Assembly: GCA_933228895.1 (NCBI GenBank)
Contig: OW121852.1
Location: 126,847,544-126,911,543, forward strand
DNA from: Platycnemis pennipes
Taxonomy: Eukaryota > Arthropoda > Insecta > Odonata > Platycnemididae
Direction of reading: 5' to 3'
DNA length: 64,000 nt
Shown: positions 1 to 11,358 of the stretch, piece by piece
Layout of the letters: the number at the start of each line of letters is the position of its first letter
How positions within the stretch are numbered: position 1 is the stretch's first letter
Position numbers and translations under genes: made by a program
Notes under the pieces: model-generated
Databases searched by the model: none
Told to the model about the DNA's origin: nothing
The model's input: the letters and a program-made list of their open reading frames with translations, nothing else

Positions 1-484
1 ATTTCAATGACTAATTATAATACATTTTTGCAACAAAGCTCATGTATATATGAAAGTAGATTTTTTATTATAAATTATATTACTTAAAGTATATTTTATC
101 CGTTATTTACTTGGGCCATGGAAATCAATATGTCTCGTGCCGAAAATATCCTTCTATATCATTATTTTTTTACAACACCTCCGTAGGAGATTTCTTATTT
201 ACTGGGCGGGTGTCCGTGGCATTTTTATTTTGGCTTGGATTTCAAAATAACTGTTTCAATGAATGCTGAGTGTGCTATGTCCGAGGCATAAAAAAGCGTA
301 ATCAATCTTCACTTCTTTCCTCTTTCACAACTTCTTATTCTTCACTGCAAGCTTTTTATCAGTTAAATAAAAGAAATATTAACTACAGATATAATATATG
401 AAATAATATAAGTATTTTTGCACATTATAGATTGCTTTTCGGACCACTTATCTTTCATTCAAAAATTTTTTCCTGTATTCACAG
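1..484. other. AT-rich non-coding stretch ending in a splice acceptor
   Basis: No ORF or recognisable repeat is visible. The last 20 bases are pyrimidine-rich and finish in CAG directly before the candidate exon at 485, so this looks like intron sequence of a gene that would start upstream of the window. Confidence 0.4.
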
Positions 485-670
485 GATGGTGAGCTCCGAT
501 TGGAAAATCGCTTCCTGGAAGGTGACTGGAGGGGTTATGGTGAGGATCCTGCTTGGGAGCCCAAAACAGAGGAGTGTGCAGTCGCAACATTAGGAGAACT
601 ATTCGGTTTGGCCATGGGTTTACAATATTATGACAAGACTTTATTTGTTTCAGGTCCTACGATCTAAAAG
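485..670 (+). CDS. Candidate 3' coding exon, chromodomain-like motif
   Basis: The segment follows a strong acceptor (TTCCTGTATTCACAG) and ends at AAAAG before a good donor (GTAAAG at 671). Read from its first base it is open for 60 residues to TAA at 665-667. The peptide contains WRGYGEDPAWEPK, which resembles the chromodomain core (W-K/R-G-Y, then W-E-P) that binds methylated histone tails and also occurs in some retroelement integrases; the rest of a chromodomain is not visible. The stop lies 3 bases before the donor, so any downstream exons would be 3' UTR. A second ORF in frame 2 (start ATG at 486) is only 35 codons. A weaker inner acceptor (TTTGTTTCAG) ends at 652. The gene call rests on splice signals and one motif, so it is tentative; a TE-derived exon is possible. 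Confidence 0.33.
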
Positions 671-1186
671 GTAAAGAAGGCTTATGCAAACGTGGGTAAA
701 ATGGGTGTATGTGAATATTTGTTAATTATTTATTTTCTTAGGAGCCAATTGCTCCATTTCCAGACATACGTGATCACGATGTCTGGTGTGTATGAAGGTA
801 TTTGGGGAAACCAAGTGTGATTAATGGTACAATGACCCCGATAATGTCGGGGCCCTGATTTGATTTGATACTATGGTGGAGTAGTCCACCAACTTTTAGA
901 CAAGAGGCCTCTTGTATAGCGAGTCATGACTCTAGGCAGGAATATGTTTGCATATGGTGTTTGCATATGGTGTTTGCATATGGTATACTTGTGTGTTGAT
1001 GTCCTGAATGTTATCATCAATGTTTTATCATGAGCGTATTTTGTTTGTGCCTGTTTTATTGATGTTACATATTGTCAATGTTTTATCATGAGTGTATTTG
1101 GTTGTGCCTATTTTTGTTGATGTTAATTAGGTGTTTCAATATGAATGTTTTTACTTTAATGCTGTTTTAATCTTATTGTTCCACAG
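671..1186. other. Intron-like DNA with two short tandem repeats
   Basis: A perfect 13-bp unit (TGTTTGCATATGG) is repeated three times at 945-983. An imperfect 60-bp duplication follows at about 1018-1130 (both halves contain AATGTTTTATCATGAG). A further possible small exon lies at about 743-797, between TTATTTTCTTAG and GTATTT. Nothing else is seen. Confidence 0.5.
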
Positions 1187-2954
1187 ATGACTGAAAACTC
1201 CTTGGCGCTCCAACGACATCGCATGCAGAGTAGAGAGTAGGGAAAGTTAGTCAGTTTAGAATCTTTTCCGGCCCATATGGCCCGTCCTATCAGTCCGTTA
1301 GCGTTAAGTTAGTCACCGCGTTAATTTAACTTTTTGTGGATGTCAAGTTTGCTCTAGAATTAAAACTCGAAATTCATGGATTTGGATCGCCTGTTACGAA
1401 GTGCATCCAGGTGTACTAAGTTTCTGGGTGGCCATTTCTCGCATTTTTATAAAATGCATTTTCGGCTATCTTCATTAAATATGAGCAACTTGGCGTTCAA
1501 CCTATTGATTTCTTGTTTTTTTCTATGTAATAAACCGTTCTCTCCCTAGGTAACTCCACAACGCCCCGGCCTGCCAGTAGAGTGTAGGGATAGTTAGTCA
1601 GCTTCCAATACTTTGACTCAAAGGCCCTTCTGGCCCATCGTAACGGCAGGATAGTTAAGTGTAGCTATTAGTGCTATTTTGTGAATGCGAAGTTACTCTA
1701 GTTTTCAATCTCAAAAATCATGGATTTGGATCGCCAGTTACGAAGTGCATCAGGTGACTTTGTTTCTGTGTGACCAAACCTCGCATTTTTTTAAAATGCA
1801 CTTTCGGCTATATGCATTAAATGTGAGCAACTTGGCGTTCAACATATTCATTTCTTGTTTTTTTCTATGTAATAACCCGTTCTCTCCCTAGGTATCACCA
1901 CAACGCCCCGGCCTGTCAGAGTGTAGGGTATGTAGTCAGTTTCCAATACTTTGAATCAAAGGCCCTTCTGGCCCGTCGTAACGGTAGGATAGTTAGAACT
2001 TTAGCTTTTAGCGTTATATTTTGGATGCAAAGACTGCTCAAGTGTTAAATCTCAAAATTCTAGTAATTGGTGCCTATGGCACTGACTTCCTTCCATTGAG
2101 GAGGGCAGATGTCGGTGGCGTCCTTTTTCGGCATTTTTATAAGGATTTATTTGGACTTTTGAATTAAATGCGAGCATCTTTGCATCCATTTATTGTATTT
2201 TGTGTGTATTAACCCGTTCTCTCCCTAGGTTACTCCACAACGCCCCGGCCTGCCAGAGTGTAGGGTATGTAGTCAGTTTCTAATATTTTGACACAAAGGC
2301 CTTTCTGGCCCGTCGTAACGGTAGGATATTGAGGAAATGCGTTTAGCTTATAGTTCTATTTTGTGGATGCGAAGTTTGCTCTAGTTTTCAATCTCAAAAG
2401 CCATGGAGTGGGATCGCCAGTTACGAAGTGCATCCAGGTGACTTCGTTTCTGTGTGACCAAACCTCGCATTTTTTAAAACGCACTTTCGGCTATATGCAT
2501 TAAATGTGAGCAACTTGGCATTCAATATTTTGTTTTATTGTCTTTTATTTTTACTAACCCGCTCTCTCCGTAGGTATCACCACAACGCCCCGGCCTGCCA
2601 GAGTGTAGGGTATGTAGTCAGTTTATAATCTTTTGAAACAAAGGCCCTTCTGGCCCGTCGTAACGGTAGGATAGTTAGGACTGTAGCTCTTAGCGTTATA
2701 TTCTGGATGCAAACACTGCTCAAGTGTTAAATCTCAAAATTCTAGGAATTGGTTCCTATGGCACTGACTTCCTTCCATTTAGGAGGGCAGATGTCAGTGG
2801 CGTCCTTTTCCGGCATTTTTATAATGATTTATTTGGACTTTTGAATTAAATGCGAGCATCTTTGCATCCATTTATTGTTTTTGTGTGAACTAACCCGCTC
2901 TCTCCTTAGCTTACTCCACATCGCCCCGGCCTGCCAAGACGTGATGAGAAGAAA
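1187..2954 (+). repeat. Tandem array of about 340-bp units with microexon-like cores
   Basis: Six related units begin at 1187, 1550, 1892, 2229, 2574 and 2910 (spacings 363, 342, 337, 345, 336). Each starts after a pyrimidine tract ending in TAG or CAG (CTCTCCCTAG in the best copies). Units 2 to 6 then read a conserved core (ACAACGCCCCGGCCTGCCAG, or close variants). In units 3 to 5 the core is followed by GTATGT and in unit 6 by GTGAGT, all plausible splice donors. The intervals between acceptor and donor are 39, 36, 36, 36 and 45 bp, all divisible by three. In phase 0 all five are open and give VSPQRPGLPECR-like peptides. Unit 1 is diverged and carries a stop. Other conserved blocks in the unit (GGCCCTTCTGGCCCGTCGTA) show that the whole cassette was duplicated. 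The tandem repeat is certain; exon function is inference. Confidence 0.8.
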
Positions 2955-3035
2955 GTGAGTGTTGTGTCAGTGTGGTGTCAGTGCGGGGTCAGTGTGGTGT
3001 CAATGTTGTGTCAATGCGGTGATTGTGTGGTGCAA
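2955..3035 (+). repeat. GTGTCA-type minisatellite
   Basis: A degenerate repeat of about 11 bp (variants of TGTCAGTGTGG) directly follows the last unit of the 340-bp array. It is G/T-biased on the plus strand. Confidence 0.7.
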
Positions 3036-3289
3036 ATGAGTGCCGATTTCAACATTTGGTGTCATCATGAGGACTAGAGAGACAAATGTATTGAGTTTTA
3101 TGTAAAAGTGTGCCTGTATATTTTATGCTCCTTCCTCCTACCCTTCCCATATCCTTGCGGTGACAGCGGACCAAAAAGGAGAGAGAGCGGCCATGACTAC
3201 GGACTACTAAGGTTTTTATGTGATTTTTGTAGTTTATATATCGACATTTATTTCCTTGTTTATGTTATTATATAATATTTAGATTTATT

Positions 3290-4190
3290 GATGTAGGAGT
3301 TTGCATATCTGTCGTTAGACCCTGGTCTATCCAGGTTTGGTAGTTGACTTCCGGTTTCCCTGGTGCACTGGCTCTTAGTGTTTCACTTAGGCAGGAATCA
3401 CATTCTTAGCGCCATTATGCGCTATCATGCCATTTATATTTTCAGATTATTCCCTGTTTTTATTCCCAGTATTTTGCTTTGTGTACGAGCTCTTAATGTT
3501 TATAACTAGGCAGGGATCCCACTTTTTAGCACTTATAGTGTGTAGGGGTTGGTATGTGCTATCATGACATTTATATTTTCAGATTATTCCCTGTTTTTAT
3601 TCCCAGTATTTTGCTTTGTGTACGAGCTCTTAATGTTTATAACTAGGCAGGGATCCCACCGTTTATCAGTTATAGTGTGTAGGGGTTGGCATATCTGTCG
3701 TTTGACCCGGGTCAAACCAGGCTTGGCATTTGAACTACTGTTTTGCCTTGTCCACTGGCTCTTAGTTTTTGATTTAGGTAGAACTGACATTCTTAGCGCC
3801 ATTATGCGCTACCTTTACATATTTAACTAGGCAGGGATCCCACTTTTTAGCACTTATAGTGTGTAGGGGTTGGAATATCTGTCGTTTGACCCGGGTCAAT
3901 CCAGGCTTGGCATTTGAACTACTGTTTTGCCTTGTCCACTGGCTCTTAGTTTTTGATTTAGGTAGAACTGACATTCTTAACGCCATTATGCGCTACCTTT
4001 ACGTATTTAACTAGGCAGGGATCCCACTTTTTAGCACTTATAGTGTGTAGGGGTTGAAATATCTGTCGTTTGACCCGGGTCAATCCAGGTTTGGCATTTG
4101 AACTACTGTTTTGCTGTGAGCACCGGCTCTTAGTTTTTGATTTAGGTAGGAATCTCATTCTTAGCGCCATTATGCGCTACCATTCTATTT
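3290..4190 (+). repeat. 184-bp tandem array with internal palindromes
   Basis: Clear copies are offset by exactly 184 bp: the perfect palindrome TTGACCCGGGTCAA occurs at 3702-3715, 3886-3899 and 4070-4083. A degenerate copy of that palindrome is near 3315. A second inverted motif, TAGCGCCATTATGCGCTA, recurs near 3408, 3796 and 4161, with a one-base variant near 3977. Partial units fill 3409-3660. Small ORFs on both strands here are by-products of the repeat. No coding or transposon protein homology is seen. Confidence 0.85.
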
Positions 4191-4700
4191 ATATCTTAAG
4201 ATTATTTCGTTGTTAACGTATTTGTCACTGATAATTTGTTTTATTTTTGATGGTTAATTTTACCTTCTTTTAATGTTTTTTTTAAATTAATGTATTTATT
4301 ACAGGTTTTCCTCATTTTATTGTATTTTCGTTTGCAGGTGTATGTGTGAATGGTATTTTTGAGTTTTGTTGATTGGAGAATGAATGATGATGAACAGGGT
4401 CAGCGCCGATAGGTATGCGAATGAAATAGGTAGGATTAGGGAATTTAGCAGAATATTTAGAGGGTGGGTGGATTTTAGATTGGCAGGATAGGGTTTAATA
4501 TCGTATATGCTTAGTTTTTAGTCCGCTTGATCTCGTCGCGTCTTGCCCTGGCCCTGGGAGTGAATGCGTGGAATAGGCCTCTGCGCAGCCCGGAGGGGAA
4601 CGCAGGGGGAAACGCCACGTTAAATAAAGGTTAACGAGCCGGTGGCGCGACCTCTTGGGTACGGCATGGAATAGCGCCTGTGTGTGAATGACATGTGTGA
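4191..4700 (+). other. Possible non-coding terminal exon with polyadenylation signal
   Basis: A strong acceptor (TATTTTCGTTTGCAG) ends near 4338. All three frames downstream stop quickly, and a GC-richer block at about 4520-4680 contains AATAAA at 4623-4628. This would suit the 3' UTR of a transcript that started at or before 485, but nothing ties it to that exon beyond position and strand. Confidence 0.25.
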
Positions 4701-6919
4701 ATGAGCCAATTACGATTTAGGATTTTTTACATATTTTTACTGTAAAAATTTTACTTGTACCTATAAGGTAGTGCTAGATTCTCAGTTGGTAATTTTGGGC
4801 TAGGAAGAGTCTATTTAGCAAATACTGGCCACTGCACTGGAGCCCCCTTCGCCATTACTACCTGCGCCTACAATCCTATAGCGAGCGGAAAAACTTGGGT
4901 ATCGTTCTAAAAAGTTTTGTTCTTGCTAAAAAGGTTTTCTTTCTCATCTCATCCTTCCCTCCTAACTCTACGCATACCCGTGACCTTGCGAAGTGCGCAT
5001 GTCTGCTATGATCTTCCACGACAATTATACGCCTGAAGAGATTGACATTGGATTCTGTAATGATACATTCAGTACCAAGACCTCTTGTCTGTTAGACTTG
5101 ATATTTCGGTGTTTTTTTTCATTCTTTCTTTTTTATTGTTAAAGGAACAGTAATAGCCACATTTAATCACATAATAGCGTATTTAAATTTTATTCCATCT
5201 CTCTTATTTCTGTATACCTGAATATTTTAAATGCTGAATTCACTTTTTTTGAATTGATGATTTACGAGTAGGATCAGGATATTCATGTTGGTTGATTTGT
5301 TAGGATGCTTTCTATTCTCTAATATCTAATTTGATATTTTCTAACATATTCACCTTGCATACCGTAGTCTATGACTCATCCTTCTTTCGCGTATGCACTT
5401 TTATATGCATTTCAAGGCATTTTTATGTAATGCATGCGTTAGATAACATCAAGTTTACCATACATAGCTGAGTTAATTTTTAATATTAGTAGTCATTCTG
5501 CTGTGAGAATCTGAATAAATCATGTTATGTAACAACCTTGGCTCCTTTAGTCGCCATTCCTTACACATTTTTTGTGGAGCAGTATGAATGTCTCCTAGTT
5601 TTAATATGTTGCTTTTATTAGAGTCGTTATTATTCATCTTAATTTTGTTATAAGCCATCACGAGCTTGTTTTGATCCAGCCCACGAGATGGAATGTAATT
5701 TACATTTGCTTTGAACTGTCTGATTATGGCTGTTAATGTTTTACTTTCGTGCCCTAATTCTTTGAATTAGAGGTATGTCCTACGGTCCCTAAAAGTCTCT
5801 TGTCATACACCCTCGTAGTGACTTGCAGAGTTTTATGTAGATGTAGGGGACGTGTTCTCAGTATTATTCAGGTTTTTGCTCTTCACTGTACGCTAGGTAT
5901 ATTCACAAACTGAGATTAAAACATACGAATGGTGATTGCACACCTGCATATTTTTCAATTATGCATTCCCCCGTTACATTCCCTTACGTATTAAGACTTC
6001 AATCTTTGGGGTAAACATCTATTTAGTATCAAATCCGTGTAATATTTTAAACTCTACTGGAACAACATTCTGAAAAAGGAAGCGGTACGACATAGATTTT
6101 ATCGCTGCGCCAATTACCAAATTTGTGCCCTTTTTTACAATGGTTTATTTTAGAAATTTTAGGACAGTTACTCAACACATTCCTTGCGTGTTCAGGGTTT
6201 TCCATTCTCTTGGTTTTTCCATTTTCACGATGGCCCTATTTATACTCCTAATATATTTTTCGTTTATTCTTCACTTTTTTCTTCTATCATGTGCTACCAC
6301 TTCACCACTTGTAAACTTTTGTGCATGATATCCACGCTGAGCGATTACGTAAATGTAGATGTAGGTTAAGTATGTTTTAAATTTTTTGACTCATCGCAGC
6401 AGCCTTGAAAGTTTCACGGGCGATAAAATGAGAATAATGTGGAAGCCAGCCTCAATCATATTTTAAGTGATCAAGTGAGGCCAAGCTATATCACAATACA
6501 ATGCCGTATATAATTCGTATAATATAAGTTTTTGCAGTGGAAATTTCAGAAAAAGCTCTCATTTTTTTACGCCCGGTAGCATCAAATATTTTCCTTTACC
6601 AATACAAATGTTTTCAAGGAAGCATGGAATCTTACTAATTTTGTATTGAGAAAGTCTTTTCCATTCCTTTTTATCATTTAGTTTCTTTTCACTTTTATGT
6701 CACGAATATTGAACGTTATTTGTATTAAAGTACGCTTTTGTTTTCCTATGCTCAAGTATTATTTTGTCTGGTGTGGATCGTCAAATTTTTTGTTTATTGT
6801 TTGTATTGTTTAAAATTGCATAATGTAATATTCGCATTTGTAATTTACATTTTATTTCTGTGAATGTTCAGTTTTACACATATTGTTGTGAACTATTATT
6901 TTTGCTTATATTTAACTAA
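4701..6919. other. AT-rich stretch with old LINE-tail scars
   Basis: No gene is recognised. Two short places, about 5756-5850 and 6290-6370, end in TGTAGATGTAG. They resemble the GTAGAT-rich 3' tails of the LINE family seen at 38556-39480 and 49584-50490, and are probably very decayed 3' ends. Confidence 0.4.
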
Positions 6920-7230
6920 CTATTTTTGCCTATACAAGCACCTCCTGACGAGCCAGGGGCTCAGGAGGACTTATATTGTACATATTTATAATATTTAAAT
7001 GTAATCTTATTACACATTTTACCATGCTGTGTTGTAAAATTTACATAATTTGGTTAATGAATACCTACCTAGTGACAAAATTTTATAACTTTAATGATAT
7101 TTTTATAAGCTACATCTGTGTGTATTAACATTGATTCATTGTATATCATGTACGTTTAATGTATTTATATACATATATATGTATTTACATAATGTTTATA
7201 CCAATAAAAATAAATTATGTTGTTGTTGTT
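6920..7230 (+). mobile_element. 3' end of a non-LTR retrotransposon with (GTT)n tail
   Basis: The segment has no coding content. It includes a hairpin-forming pair, CTCCTGA and TCAGGAG (about 6943-6970), then AT-rich 3'-UTR-like DNA with AATAAA-type signals just before four GTT units at 7219-7230. Short microsatellite tails instead of poly(A) are typical of several non-LTR clades. The clade cannot be set because no reverse transcriptase sequence remains. Confidence 0.5.
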
Positions 7231-7400
7231 AGATATGGATCGTAGCGAGGAAAAAAAACTTGTGCAAAATTTTGTAAAGTATCATTAACTGTTTTTTTTA
7301 TTATGGCTTTGATTTTTATTTTGTGAGTTATTCTTTCGATGCATGGTACAAAATTCAATGATAAATCATTGTTTAAGTACGGGAACCGAGTTACATAAGG

Positions 7401-8690
7401 CATCAAATTCTAGAACTTCGAATTCAATCCTCAATTGGTCTTGTTTTTTCTTGTTTCTGTAATTCTTTAGCCTGATTTTGAATTGACCTCTAAAATTTAA
7501 ACACCTTTACATAGTCATCCAAAGTAAATTAAATTATATTTTATCCGTTATTCGTAGGCATGAAACGTATCTATACTAATTTGAAGTAGGCATAATATTG
7601 AAGGAGTAGTTGAAATATTCACGATTTAATATAATCTTTTACAATTATTTATTCATTTGGAAACTTGTAGGATTGGATGAATTGGACTGCCTATTGAATG
7701 TTGATTTTCATAAAAATGAGGCATTATAGAATAACTTTTTGATATGATGTGTCGCACGCCAGCCGGAGCATCAAATTCTATCCCTCCAGTTCTAGAACAT
7801 GGAATTCAATCCTCAATTGGTCTTATTTTTTTTGTTTATGTAATTCCTGTTTCCTGTTTCTGAATTGACCTCTAAAATTGAAACACCTTTACATACTCTT
7901 CCGACGTAAATTAAATTACTTTTTATTCAAACGAGGATGTGCATCGGATACGCTCTTCTTGAGCTCCATTCTCCCAGTAGGTGTGCCCATTTGAGTGTGT
8001 GAGCAAGTGAATTAGTGATAATTCACTTACTACCCTGTGTTGCAAGTGCTCTCCCTTCAGCTCGCTGAAGAGGTCCACCTTGTGGCCGAAATACGCGTAA
8101 TCGACGCACATCCTCGTTTTGTCCTTCCACATTGACTACGCTCTTTTCGAGCACTGTTCTCCATTTGAGTGTGTGAGAGAGTGTTTTTTCTGAGTGCTGG
8201 TGAGTGTGTTTGCGTTCATAACCCAGGCATCATGACCAGGGTCCCATCAGCCCTGTGAAGAATCCCAATTGGGTTGAGTGTGTGTGTCTGCGGTTGAGTC
8301 GCCGACGAGGAAGTAACATTCCCGTAAACCACCACAGGAGGGTTTTCTGGTTGAGGGGCTGTGGTTGGTCACCGCTGTGGAATTGACCCTCCCGATAACC
8401 AACACAGTAATTGTCCTTTACAAGGGTTGCCAATTTAACGGCCATTGGAGAATTTTATTTTATTTGTCACTTTAAGAGACCGTAGAGCTCATCTCCTTAG
8501 ATTTTAATTTGAAGTAGACATAATATTGAAGTAGTAGTTAAAATATTAACGATTTAATGTAGATTTTACAATTATTTGAAAATTTTTAGGCATGGATAAA
8601 TTGGACTGCCCATTGAATGTTGATTTTAATAGAAATGAGGCATTATAAAATGACTTTTTAGAGATGATGTGTGCATCCGGAGTGGATTTG
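7401..8690 (+). repeat. Tandem duplication of about 390 bp, second copy interrupted
   Basis: Block A (GAATTCAATCCTCAATTGG and following, 7418-7545) recurs at about 7801-7920. Block B (ATTTGAAGTAGGCATAATAT and following, about 7580-7770) recurs at about 8505-8690. In the first copy A and B are nearly adjacent. In the second copy they are separated by about 575 bp (7925-8500) with the look of a mobile insertion. The duplication therefore predates the insertion. Confidence 0.75.
7925..8500 (+). mobile_element. Insertion with PLE-terminus and hammerhead-like core
   Basis: This segment interrupts block A/B of the flanking duplication. It begins with AACGAGGATGTGC, whose inverted copy (GCACATCCTCGTT) lies at about 8105-8117. 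Between the arms is CTGAAGA (8065-8071), a strong hairpin (8072-8087, GGTCCAC against GTGGCC) and GAAAT (8088-8092). That arrangement is the conserved core of hammerhead ribozymes, which are known at the ends of Penelope-like elements. A degenerate copy of 7948-8004 recurs at about 8137-8184. From 8220 to 8460 the sequence is GC-richer and unclassified. No GIY-YIG or RT sequence is present. Confidence 0.5.
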
Positions 8691-9040
8691 AATTTTCTGT
8701 TTGTCGCGGCGCGGCGTCGTAGTGTAGAGGTGGTATTGTCGGGAATGTTATAGTATCCACAGGCAGAAGCTTCTTACAGTGTTCTGTTATTGCTCATTAT
8801 TTTCTTCAAATCGTAAGGTACCGATGTTATTCTCAAGATACCTAGCCCCGAGGAAAGCGGGCGTCCATTAATCACATGAAGTGATGAAGGGGGAGAGGAA
8901 ATGGCGACGTGGTTAACTGAAAAGAAATGAAGGTGTATGCTGATGAATTATGTGTATTGTTAGTATCCAGACGAACCCGCGTAGCTCATGTTGTGTGTGT
9001 TGTGCAAGCATTTGTTTATGTGCGATATATTGCCCTTTGT

Positions 9041-9140
9041 GACCCGGATAGTCAAAGGTCCGTGGTTCGATTCCCGGTCCAGGAATTATTTTTCGCATGG
9101 CAATTAATATAAATTTCAACGCCGTTCACGGGCAGGCTTG
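9041..9140 (+). mobile_element. tRNA-derived SINE fragment
   Basis: The 3' half of a tRNA-like head is present, with a pol III B box (GGTTCGATTCC, 9064-9074) followed by CGGTCCAGG and a shared body (TTTCGCATGGCAATT). The same body is found in the copies at 19011-19215. The A-box half is missing or unrecognisable, so this is a truncated copy, not a tRNA gene. Confidence 0.65.
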
Positions 9141-11190
9141 GAGTATCGTACATATGGCCCCTTGTTTGTTTCTATCAGACACTTTGTTATAGTCCGCTGG
9201 CGTAGAAAGGAAGGTACATGAAGTTTCTTTTCTGTATTGCTTAAATACATTCCTTATTCCTCGTGTTTCACAACAATCAATTGTTCGTAGCTCTCATGTC
9301 AGATTTTTTAAAACTAACTTCTACCTATTCTACTCGTGTAGGACAATCTGTTAACCATAAGCCGTTTTTAGTTTCTTATCGAAAAATACAGCTTTTTCTC
9401 GACCTTTATTCGTATTTTTAACTAGTGTAAGAAACGTTTTTATTTTCCTACATGACTACATGCGTTTTTTTAAATTTCCATAATTGTAGACTTTGATTAC
9501 GGAAACAATCAATAATTTTATTACGAACTCTAAAAATATAATGCTAAATATAAATATGGTAATTTGATGTTTTTTCAACATGATATATTAAATTGTGTAA
9601 ATATTATAAATGCCTTTTGTTAGATGTAGATGTCAGACCTAACTGCTACGGTTTCTATGTTCATGAGAGGGCCGCTAGAAGCGTCTATACAAATATAATT
9701 ACTGTTGGAAGGGCAAGAAGTGACCTAGAGTGCATCACGTGATTAATATCCTCCTTAAAGCGATTTTGGTTGCGGAAATAAAATCATTGATCCGTGTATA
9801 ATATGCTTAATTTTATTTGTTACATTTGCCCTGTTAGTTTGCCATAATTGTTTACTCCATAAGTCGGCCGTTCCTTCAAGTATGTGAAGCAAATGTCCCA
9901 ACCTACGGTTCCACTCAATAACAGACAAGAGAAATGACTAGTATCCTGCTTGTTGAACGAAAACGACGTGGAAATTGCATTTTACATTTAAAAAAATGTA
10001 TTATCTCTTATTTATATAATATTTTTCCTCCCCTGTACGTGTAGTATAGGCGGCAAATTTTATATTATATACATATCTTTTCTATGCTATTGTTAATGTT
10101 TTTTGCATAGCGAATTTCCCCTCTGTTGTCGGAGTGATCGATAAGAGAGATCCAATTGATTATTTTCATTGAATTTTCCTCTAAATTGATTCACTTATCA
10201 CATTGTGAATGACTACGCGCAAGAGGAAAACGTTTTACGAATGACATTGGAATTACGTAAAGGTCTTGTGAAAGTATTTAGTAAAAAATAGCCGTTTTTA
10301 GGTAATTGGATGCTATAAAATTACATAATGGTCGTGAGACTGTATTTTAATCTAAACTTGTAATTGGAATTCATATTTTTTTATTTCGTCGTTCTTTATG
10401 TGAAATGGTGCCCAAGTGAATGACACATTAAAATTATTTATTACTGCTCATGTTTTAATATTTCATTATTTTTAAGTCCTCCGGTGTTTCCTATGTGATA
10501 TAGGTACTACAATCAGAATATAAATTTCATTTCATCTATACTCATTTTTGTTTTATTCAATTCTGATTGCTATAATTTTCCTGAAGAACATTAATGGTGT
10601 TATAATGGACAAATAGTACTGAAACAGTCATGAGGTTACGTGGTATAAAAAAACAATGAGGGTTGAGCGATAAATCTGCTGGACTAGTGTTGTAAAAAGA
10701 GCAATTGATTTTTATATTTGATTGTGTTTTGTCCATTTTCAATTATTTATTTGCCTCGTATTTGAAGGTGTTTTATAAAGGCACCGCGCGTCGTATATTT
10801 GCCTGTATGTTTGCGTTGCTGATGGAAACTAAAAGTACCCTGTCTCTTCTCATTGCAAAGCCCTGTCTTTACTGATTGCAAAGGACTAATAACTTGCAAA
10901 CTATTAAATTGTTCCAAATGTAGAAAACGTTGGAGTACCTTCGGAATACTACGTTGATGAGGTGATTATAAAGCTAAGTCTTTATAACGATAGTTACACT
11001 ATTATACTAGATATACTATATAATATTCACAATCCGGATTCTCATTATAATAAGGATAAATTCTGTTGGTTTCTTATGGTTTCCATTATTCGAACAAGAC
11101 TTGCAGCTGCATTACAGTTTAAATTTTGCCACTTAGATATTGTTTTTGAACCAGCCCCTATGGTTTAAATTTACAAACGACTCAAAGTCT
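9141..11190. other. No recognised feature
   Basis: AT-rich DNA with stops in all frames. No repeat ends, splice-coupled ORFs or protein motifs were identified. Confidence 0.5.
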
Positions 11191-11358
11191 ATTAATGAGT
11201 ACTCTTAGTCACTTCTACAGAATTTTATTTCACAATCGACCGGTTTCGGCAATTCCGCCATCTTCTGGCAGATGGTGTAACCTGAAGATGGCGTAACTGC
11301 AGAAACCGGTCCATTGTGAAATCAAATTCTGTAGAAGTGACTAAGAGTACACATTAAT
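11191..11358. mobile_element. Foldback of two PLE-like termini
   Basis: Two imperfect inverted arms (11191-11266 and 11283-11358) are separated by about 16 bases. Each arm carries a core resembling the hammerhead motif. The plus arm has CTGAAGA at 11282-11288 and GAAAC at 11302-11306. The minus arm has CAGAAGA (complement at 11261-11267) and GAAAC (complement at 11243-11247) around a GGC/GCC stem. Head-to-head terminal repeats are typical of PLE insertions. No coding part remains. Confidence 0.55.

Noticed and set aside
3290..4190. CRISPR-like array
   Set aside because: Units are 184 bp, near-identical along their length, with no short repeat and unique spacer pattern; this is satellite DNA.
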